Source of the DNA: Robiginitomaculum sp.
GTDB taxonomy: Bacteria > Pseudomonadota > Alphaproteobacteria > Caulobacterales > Maricaulaceae
Assembly: GCA_021776565.1 (NCBI GenBank)
Contig: JAJFFQ010000034.1
Span: 1-64,000 of the forward strand
Direction: 5' to 3'
Length of the DNA: 64,000 nucleotides
Below, piece after piece: positions 8,601-18,015 of this stretch. Made by a program: the position numbers and the translations under genes. The notes under the pieces are model-generated. The model did not search any database, had not been told where the DNA came from, and saw only the letters and a program-made list of their open reading frames with translations. Within the stretch, counting starts at the first letter, position 1, and each line of letters begins with the position of its first letter.

Positions 8601-10598
8601 AAGCGACATTTTCGCGAAATGGACAAGGATATTCAGGCCGAACCGTTTAGCGCCATCGGCGTCGGTGATATGTCCGGCGATGTGTTTGGCAATGGTATGC
8701 TTTTGTCAAAACAAACACGCCTTCTGGCCGCTTTTGATCACCGGGATATTATTATTGATCCTGACCCTGACGACGCATCCGCCAACTGGAACGAGCGCAA
8801 GCGTCTGTTTGACCTGCCGCGCACCTCCTGGCAGGATTATGACAGTAAGCTTATCTCAAAAGGTGGCGGTATTTTCAGCCGTAGTGCCAAATCCATTTCC
8901 CTTTCTGATGAAATGCGCGCCCTGACTGGTATTAAGGACAAGGCCGCGACCCCCAACGACATCATCAATGCCCTGTTGCAAGCAAAATGTGAGCTTTTAT
9001 GGTTTGGCGGTATTGGCACCTATATCAAAAGTGCAGAAGAGCAGGACTGGCAGGTTGGCGACAAGGCTAATGATGCGATTCGCGTTAACGCAGGCGCGGT
9101 GCGCGCCAACGTAATCGGCGAAGGTGCCAATCTGGGCATAACCCATGCGGGGCGTATTGAATTTGCCAAAAATGGCGGGCGCGTCAATGCTGATTTTGTC
9201 GATAACTCCGCAGGCGTTGATACTTCGGATCATGAGGTGAATTTGAAAATTCTTCTCAACACTGCCATCCGTGCTGGCAAACTGACCATGGAAGGTCGCA
9301 ATGAGGTTCTGGCCTCCATGACCGATGATGTGGCCAGGCATGTGCTTACCCATAATTACGACCAGACCCTGGCGCTTTCCATGGCACAATTAACCGCGCC
9401 CTATGATATGGAACCTTTTGAGCGGTACATGGAAAGTCTGGAAGCCAAAGGCCAGCTTGATCGAGTGGTGGAAGGACTGCCTTCAAGCGATGAAATGCTG
9501 ACCCGGCGCGAGGCAGGTGAAACCCTGACCCGCCCGGAGATTGCCACGCTGATGGCCTATGCCAAAAACACCATGGTCGAGGATTTGCTGGATAGCAATG
9601 TTCCCGATGACCCGCATTTTGAACCGGTGCTCAAGCGATACTTTCCAAAAGCGGTGCATAATTTCCAGCACGAGCGCGAACATCACCGGCTACGCCGGGA
9701 GATCATATCGACGATTTTGGTCAATGACATTGTCAACCAGGGCGGCCCAACCTTTATTTACCGCCTGGCTTCAGGTGCCGGATCAAGTATTGCAGATTGT
9801 GCGCGCTCGTTTGAGGCAGCACGGCATTTATTTGGCTTTGATGACCTGATCGCCCGGATCAACTCTTATGATAACCGCGCCCCGGCAGCCGGGCTTTATG
9901 AGTTGCATCGCGAAGTGATGCGCCTTGTGCGCCGCGAATCCTATTGGCTGGCCCGGCGCTTTGGCAACACTGATACTGGCGGCCTCTCTGGCTTTATTGC
10001 CAAATACCAGCCCGGCATTGCAACTTTACGCAAAGAGGTCAGCAATTTCATTTCAATCTATGAACAGGACAGAATTACCAGACGCATTGCACGATTTGTT
10101 GACGATGGTGTCCCCGAATATCTGGCACACGATATTGCCATGCTGCGGCCTCTCATATCGGCAACAGATGTGCTGGATATTGCCGATAAGGAAAATTGGT
10201 CGGCCTTGTCAGTAGCAACGCTTTATCATGCCTTTGGCGATACCTTTCGCTTTGACCGGCTGCGCGGTGCAGCAGGGCAACTGGATACAGACCAAAGATG
10301 GGATCGCCTTGCAGTACGACGCCTGATCGAAGACCTCTATAGCGCCCAGCGTGGCCTGACCAGTTCGGCCATTATCCATGCGGGCAAAACGGACAAACGC
10401 CCCAAAGGTAATGGTGAAACCCCGGATCGCGCCTGGGCGCAAGGCCTGGTACAATCCTGGAAAGAGGAAAATGGTGAACTGGCCGAAAAAACCATGCTGA
10501 TCTTCGATGAACTGGATGCCACTGGCGGCTGGACACTGGCCAAACTGGCCATCGCCAACACCCAGATGAGCGAACTGGCCGCACAGATCGTAACGTAA
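5673..10598 (+). CDS. gdhB: NAD-specific glutamate dehydrogenase, large type
   Basis: This 1641-residue protein is a full-length member of the roughly 180-kDa NAD-GDH class, which oxidises glutamate to 2-oxoglutarate and ammonia in the cytosol. The long N-terminal regulatory part (to about residue 700) carries ACT-like segments. The catalytic core follows with GPVARGGLRWSDRRDDFRTE, then VPVGSKGGFFPK containing the substrate lysine, and VGVGDMSGDVFGNGM in the dinucleotide-binding domain. The ATG at 5673 is preceded by GGGAGGATCGCC. No frameshift is seen. The gene stands alone, and the class is typical of alphaproteobacteria and pseudomonads. In this window it links amino-acid nitrogen to the TCA cycle. 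Confidence 0.95.
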   Translation: MNKANGSIKHDPGKHAFGVEEFLALAEGSAGASLHAKGKIPRVVRRYLKLVHEDAVTEDIEGLSIEDVLACAVRFWDYGDLRKPGQTLVQIRSGETANGAPLGRDVMEIIAGDKPFLVDSVMGELGQWGVNTLAMFHPVIDLGRSESGERDANAPAIRESMIQVQFEPLSQKRREKVLDGVRATLRDVEMAVDDWMGMRAEMNRSIEELHEAPSSAPEEEVAESVEFLRWLRDEHFAFLGSRRYTFPVGEDGEMLHAEPEIVPGSGLGLLRDDDANVLRRGSEPSMLAPAIQDFLNEPAPLIVAKSNMRSRVHRRVYMDYIGVKHWREDGQVIGETRFVGLFTAEAYDRMARDVPLIRRKVRRVLMRAQRGPGTHNAKKLQNIVENYPRDELFQISEDELLRISRGILHLNDRPRPKLFVRRDRFDRFVSVFVFIPREHYNTQLREDVGALVSSSFGGRLSAYYPHFGDGPLARVHIVIGLDPHNHLKPDLSELEHQIAQLARTWHDRLEGAARSSGAKASLQKALGDYRGAFSVGYKEAYNVDEALVDIAQIENLDETPGLSARLFRFKDDAPDLIRIKLYKTDGCLPLSDVMPIFETMGFEALTEASFPVRPKTRDQIWVHAFEMRCLDGEALDMARIAGPVEEALVAIWSGRSENDRFNRLVLRLGVNWRSAAFLRTCARYRAQSGLDPSQRVQEEALAENPAIASLLLELARTRFKPGVYKTIKARMGAQEKVCAQIIEQLDKVPSLDHDRVLRRLMRLVCAVQRTSFYQRDADGNPLNRISIKIASRELETLPAPKPYREIFVWAPNVEGVHLRFGPVARGGLRWSDRRDDFRTEVLGLVKAQQVKNSVIVPVGSKGGFFPKLLPRGGSRDDIQVEGIAAYKTFIRGLLDITDTLNVKGAVTHPDDLVIWDEDDPYLVVAADKGTATFSDIANAMASEYGFWLDDAFASGGSVGYDHKKMGITARGAWEAVKRHFREMDKDIQAEPFSAIGVGDMSGDVFGNGMLLSKQTRLLAAFDHRDIIIDPDPDDASANWNERKRLFDLPRTSWQDYDSKLISKGGGIFSRSAKSISLSDEMRALTGIKDKAATPNDIINALLQAKCELLWFGGIGTYIKSAEEQDWQVGDKANDAIRVNAGAVRANVIGEGANLGITHAGRIEFAKNGGRVNADFVDNSAGVDTSDHEVNLKILLNTAIRAGKLTMEGRNEVLASMTDDVARHVLTHNYDQTLALSMAQLTAPYDMEPFERYMESLEAKGQLDRVVEGLPSSDEMLTRREAGETLTRPEIATLMAYAKNTMVEDLLDSNVPDDPHFEPVLKRYFPKAVHNFQHEREHHRLRREIISTILVNDIVNQGGPTFIYRLASGAGSSIADCARSFEAARHLFGFDDLIARINSYDNRAPAAGLYELHREVMRLVRRESYWLARRFGNTDTGGLSGFIAKYQPGIATLRKEVSNFISIYEQDRITRRIARFVDDGVPEYLAHDIAMLRPLISATDVLDIADKENWSALSVATLYHAFGDTFRFDRLRGAAGQLDTDQRWDRLAVRRLIEDLYSAQRGLTSSAIIHAGKTDKRPKGNGETPDRAWAQGLVQSWKEENGELAEKTMLIFDELDATGGWTLAKLAIANTQMSELAAQIVT

Positions 10599-10764
10599 AG
10601 TCGAAGCTCTTGTTATAAGCGCCGCAGATGGCTTTGCACCATCTTAACATATTCTATGAGGACATTTTCGGCTATACGCTCATCGGCGACCATAAAGCAA
10701 AGTCGTGTCACCGAACCCCATAGGTGGCAGAGCAAGATCATGCTCAGAAAAGCAGAGGAAACTC

Positions 10765-10908
10765 ATGGTTTGCGATAGTCTTGTCATAGGCGGTGGCCCG
10801 GCGGATTTGGCGTTTTCCAGCCTGATGGCGAATGCGAGCCAAAAGTTGCGGTTTTCCCGATACAGCCGCTTTTTAGGCTTTATGCGCAAATTAAGCTCCA
10901 ACTCCTAA
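10765..10908 (+). pseudogene. N-terminal remnant of an FAD-dependent oxidoreductase
   Basis: The short frame starts with ATG after AGAGGA and encodes DSLVIGGGPADLAFSSLM, a slightly damaged Rossmann FAD-binding start; the usual motif is GGGPAGLA. The fold is lost within about 25 residues and the frame stops after 47. It is best read as the start of a decayed flavoprotein gene. With the neighbouring epimerase tail it shows that 10.7-11.1 kb is a region of gene loss. Confidence 0.5.
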
Positions 10909-10934
10909 CGCTAACCATATGACATCAATAATTT

Positions 10935-11108
10935 TTATCTGCTATCTATGTCAGCATTATATTTTTTATACCACGCCACAAACTTGTTAATACCCTCTTG
11001 AATTCCCGTCTTTGGCTGGTATCCAGTCAGTCGTTTTAAAAGTGATGCATCTGCCCATGTTGCAGGTACGTCACCTTTTTGCATATCCATAAAATTCTTA
11101 CCCTCATG
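10935..11108 (-). pseudogene. C-terminal remnant of a nucleotide-sugar epimerase
   Basis: The last 57 codons of this frame read FMDMQKGDVPATWADAS, then LTGYQPKTGIQEGINKFV and AWYKKY before the stop. This is the C-terminus of UDP-glucuronate epimerase-like NAD-dependent epimerases of the extended SDR family. Upstream of about 11108 the similarity ends and the frame runs into the 3' end of the VWA-protein gene, so about 280 N-terminal residues are missing. It is a truncated, presumably dead gene, left by a deletion or by arrival of the neighbouring gene. Confidence 0.65.
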
Positions 11109-11181
11109 GCCCGTAAACAGTAAAAAACCGGAACATGGTCGTCGGCAAATTCCATAAATGGGCGTATGCTCTGACCTCAAC

Positions 11182-14100
11182 TCATGGTGAGGCGACGGTT
11201 TTGACAGCAACACTGGTGGAGCCAACCAGTACATCAGCCGCGTCAAAAAACTCCAGGAAAACCCGGTTTGTTGCGGCGTTATTGGCTATGTTGCCGGCAC
11301 CGGCGACAAAAACCCCAAAGGTAGGCGTTGCGCCATTGTCGATGTTTACATCAACTAGCGACGCTGGTGGAGCCATACACGCACCGACAACATCGGTCTG
11401 GCAGATACTGATGGTCAGGGGCAAAACCGCATCGCCGGTATTGGCCTTGACTGTTACCAGTCCGCCAAGGCCCAGATTGGAAGTTGCGGCGGCAAACACT
11501 CCGGTTGCACTGGTGCCGGGAATGTTGACAAAACCGTCATTGTTCAAGGTTGCGGCCAGGGCAATCAGGTCGGTAACCGGCGTGGTCGAGGCACGCAATT
11601 GCAGGGTATTGACGCCGCGTATCGGGGTGATGGGCGCAGCGTTGAAACTGGAAGCATCAATTTCCACATTGACCGGCGCGATAGTGTTAAACGGCCTGAA
11701 CGATACCAGATAGGTCTGACCCTGCAGACCATCCAGAAATGCCGGTGTATCCTTGTTGCCAATCGGGGCATTGGTCAGTGGTGAGGTGATCTGGTACGAA
11801 AAATCTGCGATGGGCAGGCCCAGGGTTTTCAAGGCCACACCGATGTCAAAGGCCGGATTGTCTGTGGCGTTCAATATGGTCATGAAAATGGTGACGGTTT
11901 GCTGTGTTTGCACGGATCGGCTTGAGGGCAAAATGGCGGAGACTAATACCGGTGCCGGGGTAATGGTGTCGCCTTCAATGGCACCGCCGGCGCTGATCTC
12001 GAAATTACCCAAAGTCGCGCTCGGATCTGTGTGCTCAACTATAATGAAAATCCCGCCGGGCAAGTTTTCCTTGGGGATGGTCAGGCTGATATAACCATTT
12101 TGGCTTTGCGAGGTCGCCACAGTTCCCGAGGCCAGCTCGTTGACTGCAGCACTATCCAGCACTGTGACTTTGGGGGTCATGCCAAGCGCCATGTTGAAGA
12201 CGCGCACGCTTAGGTCGCGGCTGGTATCCGGACTTGCGATTTGAAATACATCAAGATCACCGGCGCTATCGATCCGGCCCTTGATGGGGACATTATCATC
12301 CAAGAGCGCCGTTGCCGCGCCGGTATTATCGCCATGATTGTCATTATCAAAGTCCAGAAGTTCGATTTGTGTCAGGCCAGTGCGGACAAAGTTTTCGCCG
12401 ACCGGCGTGCTGGTAGCACTAAATATCCCTCCCGTTTCTCCTATTGTATGGGGTGCAGAAAAAAACGGGTAACCATGGGCGGGACTGAAGCCAGTATCGG
12501 TAAACACAGCATTGTTGTTTGGATTGGATGCTGTAACTTCAAAAGTATGGGCACCCTGTGCAATACTGAATTGACCACCGGCATAGTTCACCAGCGCCGT
12601 ATAAATGCCATCACCAGGCACCGCATCACCATCAGTGCCCTGGTCGTTCATGATAAAACTTTCAGAGGTTCTGTTGGCAAATGTGTGCAGGGCTTCAATA
12701 TCGACACCGGTGATCGCCCGTCCGCCTTTGGATATTGCTGCTGTTACCGGAACAGGGCCAGGGTAAGACAGCTCATTGATGCCTGATGCGTCCACTGTCA
12801 CTTCAAAACTTTCACCAGGCTTTGGTGTGGATAGTGTCAGAAAATCAAAAACAACATCAGACCCGGTATTGTTTTGGGCGGTAAATGTCCAGTCGCCTGT
12901 ACCACTGGCATCAAGCGTTGCGGCATCTACAAACAATCTGCAGGCGGTTTCCCCACCGCCGGAAACACAGTCAAAAGGGTTGGCCAGCGCGCCCGAAGGG
13001 GTGTTCAGCCCCAGGACAATATCAGTTGTGTCATTGCGGTTAAATGTCACCACCAGGTTGAGCGATTCAACAGTACTATCCACCGGAAGTGGCAAAGTGG
13101 CATTGATACCGGGGCTACCCGGAAAACCTGTGCCGGTGAAGATGTTTTTTAGCTTCAAGGCTTGAAAATGTGTGGTTTGCGCCAGCATTTTTACAAATGC
13201 CTTATGCACGTCAGCCATAGTGGCTGGCGTGTCAAAACCGCCAGGCGACTGATAGTAAAAGCCATTCGTGGCCAGCGACATACCTCTGATTGTTGCTACG
13301 GCTTCGCCATAACCAATGGCACTGAGACTGACCACGGCACCCTGATAATCATTGACAACCTGAATATCAGTGAAATTTTTACTGTTGGTGTCATCGCCAT
13401 CACTAAGCACAATAACCATACGAAATGCTTTGGTTAAATTTGCGGCCAGATAATCCTCAAGCAGTTGTAACGCTTGTTGAGCGCCGTCAAAAAATGCGGT
13501 GGAACCGGTGGCATTGAATCCATCAATTGCGGTTTTTAGCTGGTTGCGTGTAGCAGCACCGGCACCGGGTGGTTCGGTAATCGGCGTGACAGCCATATCG
13601 GTAGAAACATTGGTAGCAAAATGCACCATACCCATGGCCGTGTGATCCTCTGGCACCAGATCAACCAGTAATTTTGCCGAAGCCTTGGCATCAGCCAGAT
13701 TAAAATTCATGCTGGTGGAGGTATCCACCGCCAAAACCAGTTCAATATCATCTTGCATCCAGATAATTTCCAGGTCAGTACGACACGCGGCCTGCCCTGC
13801 GGGCAGCTGAATACTGTAGTTCGGATTTGCCTGATTGGCCGGTGTGGGCGGTGGTGCCTTGCCATCCAGCGTCGTATAATGCACGCGGCCTTTAGCGCCG
13901 TCGGCTGTTTTTTTGGCATCTTTTGGATCTAAATCTGTTGATTGGCCAATGATTTCCCAGGCGCTTTTTTTATAGACTCTGCCCTGGGCGGTTTTTATGG
14001 AAGAATTGTCTTTTTGTGAGAAATTCAAAAACCGGAAACGATCTGATTGCCCCGCATTGGCCGCAGACCACTGGTTGTTCATAATCGCGGGGAACGGCGG

Positions 14101-14802
14101 AACCCTGTCGCTTAGTCTGGGTGACGAATGACCGCCAGTATTGTTTGCACCTTCATATTCATCATAAAGGCCCAGCGTATAATGTCCCCATTCATGAGCC
14201 AGGGTGTAGCCAGAGCCTTCACGATTGCCTTGTGATAAAGCGTCATAGGGTATTGGGTTTGGTGGTGTTGCACCATCTGTAAACGGGAATATATCCCCAA
14301 ACAGTATGGTTTTGCCATTGACGCCAAACCCGCTTGGATTGGCTTGCGGCCACTCTGATGGTTTCCAGATAATATCAGCACTGGAGGCCATTTTCCCACG
14401 TTTGAAAATGCGTACCTCGCCCAGATGGTGCGCGCCATTGGTGCTTTCACAAACCCCGTCAGCAAAAAACCGGATAATATCCTCATAGGCATTTTGTTCG
14501 TCATCGCTGGTTCCGGCATTCACATCTGCATCATTATCACCGCTTGGATAATTGGCGTCAGACGTCTTGAAATGCAAGCTGACCACAATATCAAAAACGG
14601 CCCTGGAACTGGCATTGTCGGTGAGAGGTTTTCCAGCACCCGTTGTGTCCAGCACAGCGCCTTGCGGTGATATATGTCGAACCCGCGAATATTGAGAATT
14701 TCCGGCCATGCCTGGGCCAGGCAATAGCAAAGCCAATGCTCCAACAGCCGTAATGATACCATTACGGAAACCCGTATGTTTGTTATGAACCCAGTCAGTC
14801 AC
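11182..14802 (-). CDS. Large secreted protein: CLCA-like metallopeptidase motif plus VWA domain
   Basis: This 1206-residue protein has an N-terminal signal-like stretch (hydrophobic residues about 17-33, then MAGN). At 203-207 it carries HEWGH followed by YTLGLYDEYEG, which matches the zinc-binding region of calcium-activated chloride-channel-regulator (CLCA)-type peptidases. A von Willebrand A domain begins near 353 with the MIDAS motif DTSTS at 360-364, and GSTAFFDG and VLSDGDD supply further MIDAS residues. Beta-sandwich-like regions follow. The last roughly 240 residues are homologous to the C-terminus of the secreted protein at 42110-43984 and end GSTSVAVKT. It probably acts outside the cell or on its surface. 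Substrate unknown, and processing by itself is possible, as in CLCA proteins. Confidence 0.7.
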   Translation of the reverse strand: MTDWVHNKHTGFRNGIITAVGALALLLPGPGMAGNSQYSRVRHISPQGAVLDTTGAGKPLTDNASSRAVFDIVVSLHFKTSDANYPSGDNDADVNAGTSDDEQNAYEDIIRFFADGVCESTNGAHHLGEVRIFKRGKMASSADIIWKPSEWPQANPSGFGVNGKTILFGDIFPFTDGATPPNPIPYDALSQGNREGSGYTLAHEWGHYTLGLYDEYEGANNTGGHSSPRLSDRVPPFPAIMNNQWSAANAGQSDRFRFLNFSQKDNSSIKTAQGRVYKKSAWEIIGQSTDLDPKDAKKTADGAKGRVHYTTLDGKAPPPTPANQANPNYSIQLPAGQAACRTDLEIIWMQDDIELVLAVDTSTSMNFNLADAKASAKLLVDLVPEDHTAMGMVHFATNVSTDMAVTPITEPPGAGAATRNQLKTAIDGFNATGSTAFFDGAQQALQLLEDYLAANLTKAFRMVIVLSDGDDTNSKNFTDIQVVNDYQGAVVSLSAIGYGEAVATIRGMSLATNGFYYQSPGGFDTPATMADVHKAFVKMLAQTTHFQALKLKNIFTGTGFPGSPGINATLPLPVDSTVESLNLVVTFNRNDTTDIVLGLNTPSGALANPFDCVSGGGETACRLFVDAATLDASGTGDWTFTAQNNTGSDVVFDFLTLSTPKPGESFEVTVDASGINELSYPGPVPVTAAISKGGRAITGVDIEALHTFANRTSESFIMNDQGTDGDAVPGDGIYTALVNYAGGQFSIAQGAHTFEVTASNPNNNAVFTDTGFSPAHGYPFFSAPHTIGETGGIFSATSTPVGENFVRTGLTQIELLDFDNDNHGDNTGAATALLDDNVPIKGRIDSAGDLDVFQIASPDTSRDLSVRVFNMALGMTPKVTVLDSAAVNELASGTVATSQSQNGYISLTIPKENLPGGIFIIVEHTDPSATLGNFEISAGGAIEGDTITPAPVLVSAILPSSRSVQTQQTVTIFMTILNATDNPAFDIGVALKTLGLPIADFSYQITSPLTNAPIGNKDTPAFLDGLQGQTYLVSFRPFNTIAPVNVEIDASSFNAAPITPIRGVNTLQLRASTTPVTDLIALAATLNNDGFVNIPGTSATGVFAAATSNLGLGGLVTVKANTGDAVLPLTISICQTDVVGACMAPPASLVDVNIDNGATPTFGVFVAGAGNIANNAATNRVFLEFFDAADVLVGSTSVAVKTVASP

Positions 14803-14895
14803 ATTCAGCCTTCACCAGATTATTCTCCGGTGATATAGGCAAAAATTGGCCGTAAAATCAATGGTTCTCGCTTGATGAGCGTTTTCCGATATGAA

Positions 14896-15861
14896 TTACT
14901 CGTCTTCAAATAGCGGCGTAGAGAGATAACGCTCGGCAAAACTGGGTATGATAACCACGATACGTTTACCGCTCATGTCATCCCGTGCGCCCAGATCAAG
15001 TGCAGCCTTTAGTGCGGCGCCCGAAGAAATACCGCAGGGTAAACCTTCCAGTTTTGCAGCCAGTTGTGCCATTTCAAAAGCTTCACCAGAATTAACCGGG
15101 ATCACTTCATCAACCAGATCACGTTCCAGATTATCAGGAATGAAATTAGCACCAATGCCCTGAATTTTGTGCGGCCCCGGGTCGCCGCCGCCCAAAAGCG
15201 GGCTTTCGGCTGGCTCTACGGCCACAATTTTTAAGTCAGGCAGTCGCGGCTTTAATGTGCGTGCAACACCGGTTATGGTGCCGCCAGTACCAACACCTGC
15301 AACGAAATAATCAAGATGGCCGCCCGTGTCTGCCCAAATTTCTTCGGCGGTAGTGCGCTCGTGTATGGCCGGATTGGCCGGATTGGAGAACTGGCGGGCA
15401 AGAACTGCGCCTGGTACTTCCCTGACAATCTCATCGGCGCGGTCAAGCGCACCCTGCATGCCTTTGGGGCCGGGGGTGAGATCAATCTGCGCGCCTAAAT
15501 GGGAGAGCATTTTGCGTCGCTCGACCGACATGGTTTCAGGCATGGTCAGGATAAGTTTATATCCGCGTGCGGCGGCGACAAAGGCCAGGGCAATACCGGT
15601 ATTGCCCGATGTTGGCTCAACAATGGTACCGCCGGGCTTCAAGACGCCTTGCGCCTCCAGATCATCAATCATGGCAACGCCAATACGGTCCTTGACCGAG
15701 GCCAGCGGGTTGAAAAATTCCAGCTTGGCCAGAATTTCGGCCTGAACGCCTTTGGTCTGGGCCAGACGCGACAAACGCACCAGAGGGGTATTACCCATGG
15801 TGGCGGGCATATTGTCAAAAATGCGTCCCCGATTTGGAGTATGGGCGGGTGTGTCGGTCAT
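14896..15861 (-). CDS. cysK: Cysteine synthase A (O-acetylserine sulfhydrylase)
   Basis: This 321-residue PLP enzyme makes cysteine from O-acetylserine and sulfide. The PLP lysine is K57 in NPLASVKDRIG, the substrate loop is TSGNTG at 84-89, and the phosphate loop is GVGTGGTITG near 180. The serine motif SGISSGAA-like segment CGISSGAAL near 285 binds the PLP pyridine nitrogen. Length fits CysK (310-325). It is transcribed leftward with a 59-bp gap after dut. No regulatory site is evident. Confidence 0.93.
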   Translation of the reverse strand: MTDTPAHTPNRGRIFDNMPATMGNTPLVRLSRLAQTKGVQAEILAKLEFFNPLASVKDRIGVAMIDDLEAQGVLKPGGTIVEPTSGNTGIALAFVAAARGYKLILTMPETMSVERRKMLSHLGAQIDLTPGPKGMQGALDRADEIVREVPGAVLARQFSNPANPAIHERTTAEEIWADTGGHLDYFVAGVGTGGTITGVARTLKPRLPDLKIVAVEPAESPLLGGGDPGPHKIQGIGANFIPDNLERDLVDEVIPVNSGEAFEMAQLAAKLEGLPCGISSGAALKAALDLGARDDMSGKRIVVIIPSFAERYLSTPLFEDE

Positions 15862-15920
15862 GATAATTCTCCGTTAAAGCGTTAATATGGGGAGGTATAA
15901 TTTTGTTGCCAGACCCCTGC

Positions 15921-16388
15921 CTAAATCCCGGTGGAGCCAAATCCGCCCGTGCCCCGTTCTGATGCGGGCAGATCAGCCACACTCACCCAGTCCATTTGCA
16001 CCATGGGGGCAATCACCATCTGGGCAATGCGCATACCACGGGTGATTTCAAAGGGCATATCCCCATGATTTATCAGCATGATTTTCACTTCGCCGCGATA
16101 ATCCGCATCTATGGTGCCGGGGCTGTTGAGCACGGTAACGCCGTGTTTCAGTGCCAGCCCGGAACGGGGCCGAATTTGCGCTTCAAAGCCAGCCGGAATG
16201 GCAATGGCTAGCCCGGTGGGGATCAGTGTCCGCGCCCCCGGATCAAGCGTGACCGGTTTATCTTCTGGTACAGCGCCGCGCAGATCGGCACCGGCAGACA
16301 GGCTGGTTTCGTAAGAAGGTAATTCTAGTTCGCCAAAGTGAGCCAGTTTGTTGATGGCCATAGAGGGGCGCGATGTCGATTGTGTCAT
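15921..16388 (-). CDS. dut: dUTP diphosphatase
   Basis: This 155-residue trimeric dUTPase hydrolyses dUTP to dUMP and pyrophosphate, keeping uracil out of DNA and feeding thymidylate synthesis. The conserved motifs appear in order: AGADLRGAV (motif 1), [12 protein letters not shown] (2), [10 protein letters not shown] (3), RIAQMVIAP (4) and the flexible C-terminal arm [10 protein letters not shown] (5). The ATG overlaps the coaBC stop (ATGA, 16385-16388), so the two are one operon, a common alphaproteobacterial arrangement. Confidence 0.95.
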   Translation of the reverse strand: MTQSTSRPSMAINKLAHFGELELPSYETSLSAGADLRGAVPEDKPVTLDPGARTLIPTGLAIAIPAGFEAQIRPRSGLALKHGVTVLNSPGTIDADYRGEVKIMLINHGDMPFEITRGMRIAQMVIAPMVQMDWVSVADLPASERGTGGFGSTGI

Positions 16389-17581
16389 GAACTTGTTATA
16401 GCTTTCGTTAGTTGTGTGGCAAGGCGCGTTGCCATTTCGTCCTTGCTCATCAGGGGCCAGTTCTCCTCACCCTCGTCGCGTAGCAAGGTAATTTGATTAT
16501 TGGCCCCGCCCATGACATCCCCGGACACATCGTTGGTGATAAGCCAGTCACACTTTTTGCGCTTTTTCTTAGCCCGGGCATTGTCCAGGACATTATCTGT
16601 TTCGGCGGCAAACCCAATCACCAGAGCCGGGCGCGTCTGCTTTGGCAGGGCGCAGATATTTGCCAGAATATCCGGGTTCTCACAAAACGAGAATGATGGC
16701 AGCTTGCCCGCATTTTTCTTTATCTTTTTTGTGTCCGCGCAATCCACACGCCAGTCGGCCACGGCGGCAACAAAAATGGCCGCGTCAGCTGGCAATGCGG
16801 CTTTGACCGCATCAAACATTTGCAAGGCAGTCTCAACCTTTATCTCGGTAACTCCGGCGGGCGTGGGTACGCTCACCGGCCCGGTGATATAGCTGACGCT
16901 CGCCCCCAGTCTGACCAGTGCATTGGCAATGGCCGCGCCCTGTCTCCCGGACGAGCGATTGGCGATATAGCGCACCGGATCAATCGGCTCGTGTGTGGGG
17001 CCAGAGGTGATGAGAATATGTTTGCCGGTAAGTGGCCCGGGCGCACCCAGCGCGGCTTGTGCCGCCACAAAAATGGCCTCCGGTTCTTTCATGCGGCCAA
17101 AGCCAAATTCGCCGCAAGCCATATCGCCTTCATCGGGGCCAATGAGGGCAATACCATCGGCTTTTAATATCGCCAGATTGCGCATGGTTGCCGGGTGTTT
17201 CCACATACGCACGTTCATGGCTGGTGCGATGAGAACCGGTGTATCTGTGGCCAATAGCAGGGTGCTGGCCAGATCATTGGCCAAACCGCTGGCCATTTTT
17301 GCCATCAAATCAGCCGTTGCCGGGGCGACAATAATCAGATCAGCACTGCGCGATAGTTGAATATGGCCCATCTGCGCTTCATTATCCAGATCAAACAGGT
17401 TTTGATAAACCGGCTCACAGGTGAGCGCGCTTAACGAAAGCGGCGTAACAAATTCAGCCCCGGCACGGGTCAGCACCGCACGCACGCGAACACCGGATTT
17501 TTTTAATAACCGGATCAGCTCAAGCGATTTATAGGCGGCAATGCCCCCACCAATGATTATCGTTACAGATTTACTATTCAT
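16385..17581 (-). CDS. coaBC: Bifunctional phosphopantothenoylcysteine decarboxylase/synthetase
   Basis: This 398-residue protein catalyses two steps of coenzyme A synthesis. The N-terminal flavoprotein half (CoaC, residues about 1-185) shows [20 protein letters not shown], the active-site His-bearing region and the PAMNVRMW motif. The C-terminal half (CoaB, about 188-398) has [22 protein letters not shown] and the NDVSG segment. It overlaps dut by 4 bp. The start at ATG 17579-17581 fits the family N-terminus. Confidence 0.95.
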   Translation of the reverse strand: MNSKSVTIIIGGGIAAYKSLELIRLLKKSGVRVRAVLTRAGAEFVTPLSLSALTCEPVYQNLFDLDNEAQMGHIQLSRSADLIIVAPATADLMAKMASGLANDLASTLLLATDTPVLIAPAMNVRMWKHPATMRNLAILKADGIALIGPDEGDMACGEFGFGRMKEPEAIFVAAQAALGAPGPLTGKHILITSGPTHEPIDPVRYIANRSSGRQGAAIANALVRLGASVSYITGPVSVPTPAGVTEIKVETALQMFDAVKAALPADAAIFVAAVADWRVDCADTKKIKKNAGKLPSFSFCENPDILANICALPKQTRPALVIGFAAETDNVLDNARAKKKRKKCDWLITNDVSGDVMGGANNQITLLRDEGEENWPLMSKDEMATRLATQLTKAITSS

Positions 17582-17651
17582 GCACCCACCTTACGCGTGT
17601 CATTGGCGTTCGCAAAGCAGGGCGGTGCAGAAGCTCTTGTAACTTGATGGT

Positions 17652-17681
17652 GTCATCACCCGGCTTGTCCGGGTAATCCAG
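17652..17681. repeat. Palindromic repeat unit R1 (GTCAT...ATCCAG type)
   Basis: This 30-bp unit has constant ends GTCAT and ATCCAG around a hairpin (CACCCGG / CCGGGTA, with one mismatch at the base). It is the first of five related units at 17.65-17.80 and 19.28-19.34 kb. Confidence 0.8.
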
Positions 17682-17715
17682 TCTGACTTAATGCCTTAAG
17701 GACAATCTCCAAACT

Positions 17716-17745
17716 GTCATTACCGGGCTTGTCCCGGTAATCCAG
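17716..17745. repeat. Palindromic repeat unit R2
   Basis: GTCAT, stem TACCGGG, loop CTTGT, stem CCCGGTA, then ATCCAG. It is in the same orientation as R1 and paired with the inverted unit R3 21 bp away, giving a larger cruciform-capable pair. Confidence 0.8.
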
Positions 17746-17765
17746 CCTTACCTGGCAACGCTGTT

Positions 17766-17795
17766 CTGGATTACCCGAATAAATCGGGTAATGAC
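17766..17795. repeat. Palindromic repeat unit R3 (inverted)
   Basis: Read on the minus strand it is GTCAT, stem TACCCGA, loop TTTAT, stem TCGGGTA, ATCCAG. The stem sequence differs from R2 but remains fully paired. Confidence 0.8.
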
Positions 17796-17823
17796 AGGCT
17801 AAGACAAACAAGAGAACCCACCC

Positions 17824-17959
17824 GTGTCACCCCGGAAATTTCGTAGAAATTATCCGGGGCTAATGGTGAATAGCCATGCTCACAATGGTTCCCGGATAAA
17901 ACATTTTATTTGCCCTATCGCTTCGCTATTTGAGGGCTCCCGTTTTTTCGGGATGACAC
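17824..17959. repeat. 136-bp MITE-like palindromic element
   Basis: The segment starts with GTGTCACCCCG (17824-17834) and ends with CGGGATGACAC (17949-17959), inverted repeats with one mismatch. Internal palindromes include CCCCGGAAATTTC pairing with GAAATTATCCGGGG. There is no coding content, and this looks like a non-autonomous repeat. It and R1-R3 fill the gene-free stretch between coaBC and the fadB fragment. Confidence 0.6.
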
Positions 17960-18015
17960 GAATGGTGAAAGGTCAAGAAAATTTGACCTGACTTTATCGG
18001 ACGACACTTGAGATT

